NCBI GenBank assembly: GCA_013397075.1
Contig: VWZS01006727.1
Span: 186,353 to 250,352 of the forward strand
Direction: 5' to 3'
DNA: 64,000 nt
Origin: Rhabdornis inornatus
Lineage: Eukaryota > Chordata > Aves > Passeriformes > Rhabdornithidae
The notes beneath the pieces were generated by a model, which searched no databases, was not told the DNA's origin, and was given only the letters and a program-made list of their open reading frames with translations. Numbering within the stretch: position 1 is the first letter of the stretch; each line of letters begins with the position of its first letter. A program made the translations under genes and the position numbers. Positions 60,641-64,000 of this stretch are shown here, piece after piece.

Positions 60641-63091
60641 TTCCCACGGCTCCTCGCTTGCTCCTCTCTCCTGCTGGTCGCTGTTTTGCGATGACTAATT
60701 TTGCTTTCTTCTTTTCCTTTTCAGTTGCCAGGGAGGAAAAGGCAAAGTCACTGCCAGCACCATTTCCTTCAAGCTAAAGATGTTGAGACAAAGCACCTCT
60801 GCCCCTGCCCTGTCCTTTCAGCTGGTGTGTACGGGACTCATTCCCCTGCCACTCCTATTCCCTAAGAGCACGGGGGCAATAAACCTTTTCCTCAAGTAGA
60901 TGATGTGTAATTTTCCTTAATTCCTCTTATTCCTTTTTTTTTGTGAGAGCTTGCCTGCAGTTGAGGTTCAACCCAAGCATGTAGATCTGGGTATGAGCTT
61001 GGACTTTGGGCTCTCCCTGGAGTTGGGGGTGTTTGGATGTGTGGTGTGGGGCTTGGAGTGCAGGGGACCCTCTGCCTTCTCAGACTGGAGCACGTGGAGC
61101 AGGGGATGGGATTGAAATAATAGTGTTTTATTTGCTCAGTAATTAATTTCTGGCATGTCTGTTGTTCCTGGTAGTGAGGGTTAATCTCAGGCTCCACAAG
61201 CCAGGTTGCGTGAGGCCATCCATGGTGGCTGCATGTGGCATTTTTATTCCTAATGTGGCCCCATGGGATGGGTGCTGTCATGGGAGACCTCAAGCTCCTT
61301 CTGGCTATGGATTTACTAGGTGGCTGTAGATGTTGGCTCCATCCAGGCTGTCCTGCACTGGCAGGACAGGTGAGTTCTGGGCTGTGGTGGTGAGAACCTG
61401 TGTTCCTGTATAAAGCTGCTGGTCAGAAGCACTGAGGTGATTTGTTTGGTTCTTGAAGCTGTGCAGACCTATGGAGCCATGCTCACCTCACACACTGCTT
61501 CCTCCTTTGCTATGTTACATGCAGGCAAGTCCTTTACTTACTAATCAGTGCTGAAAGTGTGTCTTTGTCTTGTTAGCCCTAGAGAAGTCTAGTCTGGATG
61601 CAAGCAGGAGGCAGAGGAAGACATTTCCTTATTCCTTTTCTTTGGCTGGTAGTCTCTGAGTACCTGGAGCATGTGGCAGCACAAGTGTTTGCCAGGCAGG
61701 AGTTGGGCAGGAGTGGAGCACTGTGTGAGAGCCATGGTGTCCTGGTTGGTGTTTGCCCTTCCAGCAGCTGGGGAAGACCCTGTGGAGCAGGAGGAACTGG
61801 CTGCAGGCTCAGGGTGAGATGGACAGGGCTGCAGTCCTTCTCCTCTCAAGGCTGGGCATCCTGGGGCAGCTCTTTGCTCTTGACAGAGTCCCAGGGGACA
61901 ATCCTGAAGCAGCTGCCTCTGTGGAAATTTTGTCCTTTGAAAGTCATGTGCACTGACTCATGATCCTGTTTGCTCAGGATTAGTCCATGGGGCATTTTCA
62001 GAGTGTAAAGATTTCTTCGTGGGTCCTGAATGGCATCTTTCACATTTATTGGAGGTTTTTACCCCATAAATAAACTCAATATTCTCTAATGACATATACT
62101 AGTGCTCAAGCAAGGGGAACAAACTGCCCAGAGCTGAGCCTACTCAGCCCTGTTGCAGAAGACAGATTATTGCCTGAGTGAGGAAATAAACCCAGACTTT
62201 GCTACGTGCAAATGATAGACTTCATGGATTTTTTCCAAATTCATAACACAATAAATCAAGAAATTGAAGATGGACTCCTTGGCATTGTCCAAAGCGATGA
62301 GGAGATTCAGTGCAGCCTCAGATCACTTCTATGAAGTGGAAGGATGGAGAGAGAGGCACAATTTTTATTTTGGGTGAATATTGCCATGTTATGCTTGCAG
62401 AAAGCCTTAAACCCCACAATTTTCAATTGCAGTCACCAGTTTTGGCTATTTCCCCCAATTTTTTGTAGCCCACTGTAGGGTTTGGGAGGGGATGACCAGC
62501 TGTGCTGTCCTGGTCCCTAGAGTGGTCTGACTACACAGAGAAATCAAGATGTGCATAGTGGAGGGAATTTCTGTTTCACTGGTGAAGTGGGATGGTGGTG
62601 AAGCCATGGAATCATGCTCAGAGTTTGACCCAGCGGGATTAGGTTTGGTTCTTCAGACATGTGGGTCTAACCTGCATTGAATAAACTCCAGAAATCACAG
62701 TGGCTCCTTGCTCAGCCATTTTCTTCAAGCACAGCACAGGGAATGGTGCTGGGGCAAGGGTAGGGAGTGGGGTCCTGCTTGGGTCATGACTTCTTCACTT
62801 TGATCAGCATTAAAAATTCGTCAGGAGGAAGTGATTTATATTCTGAGAGAATTCTCACTGTTCTGTTTGCAAGGTGCATCAGTATGCAAAATACAGCTCC
62901 AGCTCCTCGTTCTCGTGTGCCCTTTCCACTGTAAATAGGTTTTATGTCAGTGTGTGTGTGTCTGGAGATGGATTGTTCAGCTGGACAAGGGTTTCGTGTT
63001 TTCTGTGCAGAGGGTGGTGATCCCACACCAAGTGGAAATCTTTGTGGATGCTGGTCCTCAGTTGTCTTCACAAGGAGTGTTTCTGGGGTCA
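60641..63091. other. Noncoding sequence, no exon seen
   Basis: No recognised exon or repeat beyond short T or TG runs. Composition is ordinary for an intron or intergenic region. Confidence 0.45.
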
Positions 63092-63285
63092 GACCATGGA
63101 ATAATGGGGTTGGTAAGGTTGGAAAACACCTCTAAGATCGTGGAGTCCAACGTTTCCCCAGCATGGGCAAGGCCACCACTAACCCATGTCCCCAAGTGCC
63201 ACATCCACAGGGCTTTTGAATCCCTCCGGGGATGGGGACTCCAGGCTTGGTGACCCTTTCTGTGAGGAAGTTTTTCATCATTTGC
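63092..63285 (-). mobile_element. CR1 LINE 3' fragment, different subfamily
   Basis: The reverse CR1 variant has 'ggttggtaaggttggaaaac', 'acctctaagatcgtggagtc', 'caagtgccacatccacaggg' and 'tccctccggggatggggact'. It resembles the copy at 32220-32510 more than the 'aggggcagccacagc' type seen elsewhere. Confidence 0.85.
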
Positions 63286-64000
63286 TTGGGGATGTGATAC
63301 TGGTCACTGTTCATGCTCCCTCCAGGCATGGCAGAGCACCTGGCAGACAGTTTGCTGAATTTTGAGGTCTTTTCCATGCAGCTCAGCGTAGCAGGTGAGC
63401 AGGGCATGGCTGTGAGTGGTGCTTGGAGCCTGCTGTGCTGACACCAGTCATGTGTGAGACCTCCCTGCAGGGAAGGGCTGTTTATCCCCCTTGAACAGCT
63501 CTAAGGCTGTGCTTGTGCCTTGTAAGGAGCATGTTTGTTCCACAGAGTTTACCTTTCAAGCCTGTGGATGAGAGTTGGATCATTTCACTTAATTTCTTTC
63601 CAAGCCCAACACTCCATAGCTGTGATACTGTCTGGAAAGCAGATCGGAGAGAAACCTCTTCCCACCTCTGCCACTGCAAAGATCACATGAAGCTTCTGCT
63701 TGGTCTGTATTTTGAACCATGTAGAAACCAGGGTTTGCTAAAATTTGGGGATTTCTGTGCACTGGGGTTTCTCAGGGGCTTTTCATACAGCTCAGGAGAT
63801 TGTGTCAATCCCAGCAGCCATGGCTCGAGTCTAAACTTAACCTTGACATCATGATGAAGATAGTTCCCTTATCTGATTGCAAATGAGGAAATACATTTCT
63901 TAAAGTAATTAATGGTCCCTGCAGAATATCTTTTTATTAGCATGTGTGTGTGTGAAAGAGTCCAGTCTATAAATACACAGTGGTTTCCTCCTCAGCATCA
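63286..64000. other. Noncoding sequence at the window edge
   Basis: No exon recognised. A short TG run lies near 63943-63954. Confidence 0.4.

Overview
This is vertebrate nuclear DNA, almost certainly from a bird and probably a passerine or another neoavian. The evidence is compact spliced genes with canonical GT-AG introns, CpG-island promoters, and many short fragments of the avian LINE CR1 as the dominant repeat. Two complete protein-coding genes can be read exon by exon. They lie head to head around 32-34 kb, with start codons 1,760 bp apart. Long single-exon open frames elsewhere behave as chance frames.

Layout: (1) 1 to about 17.1 kb is intergenic DNA with scattered CR1 and no recognisable exon. 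(2) About 17.1-32.1 kb, minus strand, holds ABRAXAS2 (ABRO1/FAM175B). It has nine coding exons totalling 1,248 nt (415 aa), the same length I recall for the human protein, and encodes the scaffold of the K63-deubiquitinating BRISC complex. (3) 32.1-33.8 kb is the shared 5' region. It contains the ABRAXAS2 CpG promoter with ETS-like and ZNF143-like sites, a CR1 interrupted by a probable LTR remnant and a 176-base assembly gap, and a 74-bp tandem repeat abutting the EEF1AKMT2 promoter. (4) 33.8-40.6 kb, plus strand, holds EEF1AKMT2 (METTL10), six coding exons totalling 690 nt (229 aa), an eEF1A lysine methyltransferase. (5) 40.6-48.9 kb is intergenic. (6) About 48.9-50.0 kb is a second CpG island broken by three single-N joins. 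From conserved synteny (human 10q26.13: FAM53B, METTL10, ABRAXAS2, ZRANB1) it is the best candidate for the FAM53B promoter, and 50-64 kb would then be its long first intron. No FAM53B coding exon was found.

The two genes are not known to share a pathway; head-to-head placement suggests at most shared promoter chromatin. I see no previously undescribed gene system. The most useful observations are structural: a CpG-island scaffolding error that the sequence itself resolves, because the four pieces overlap in the order 1-3-2-4; a ~175-bp diverged duplication flanking the ABRAXAS2 terminal exon; and GC-rich minisatellites in both promoter regions.
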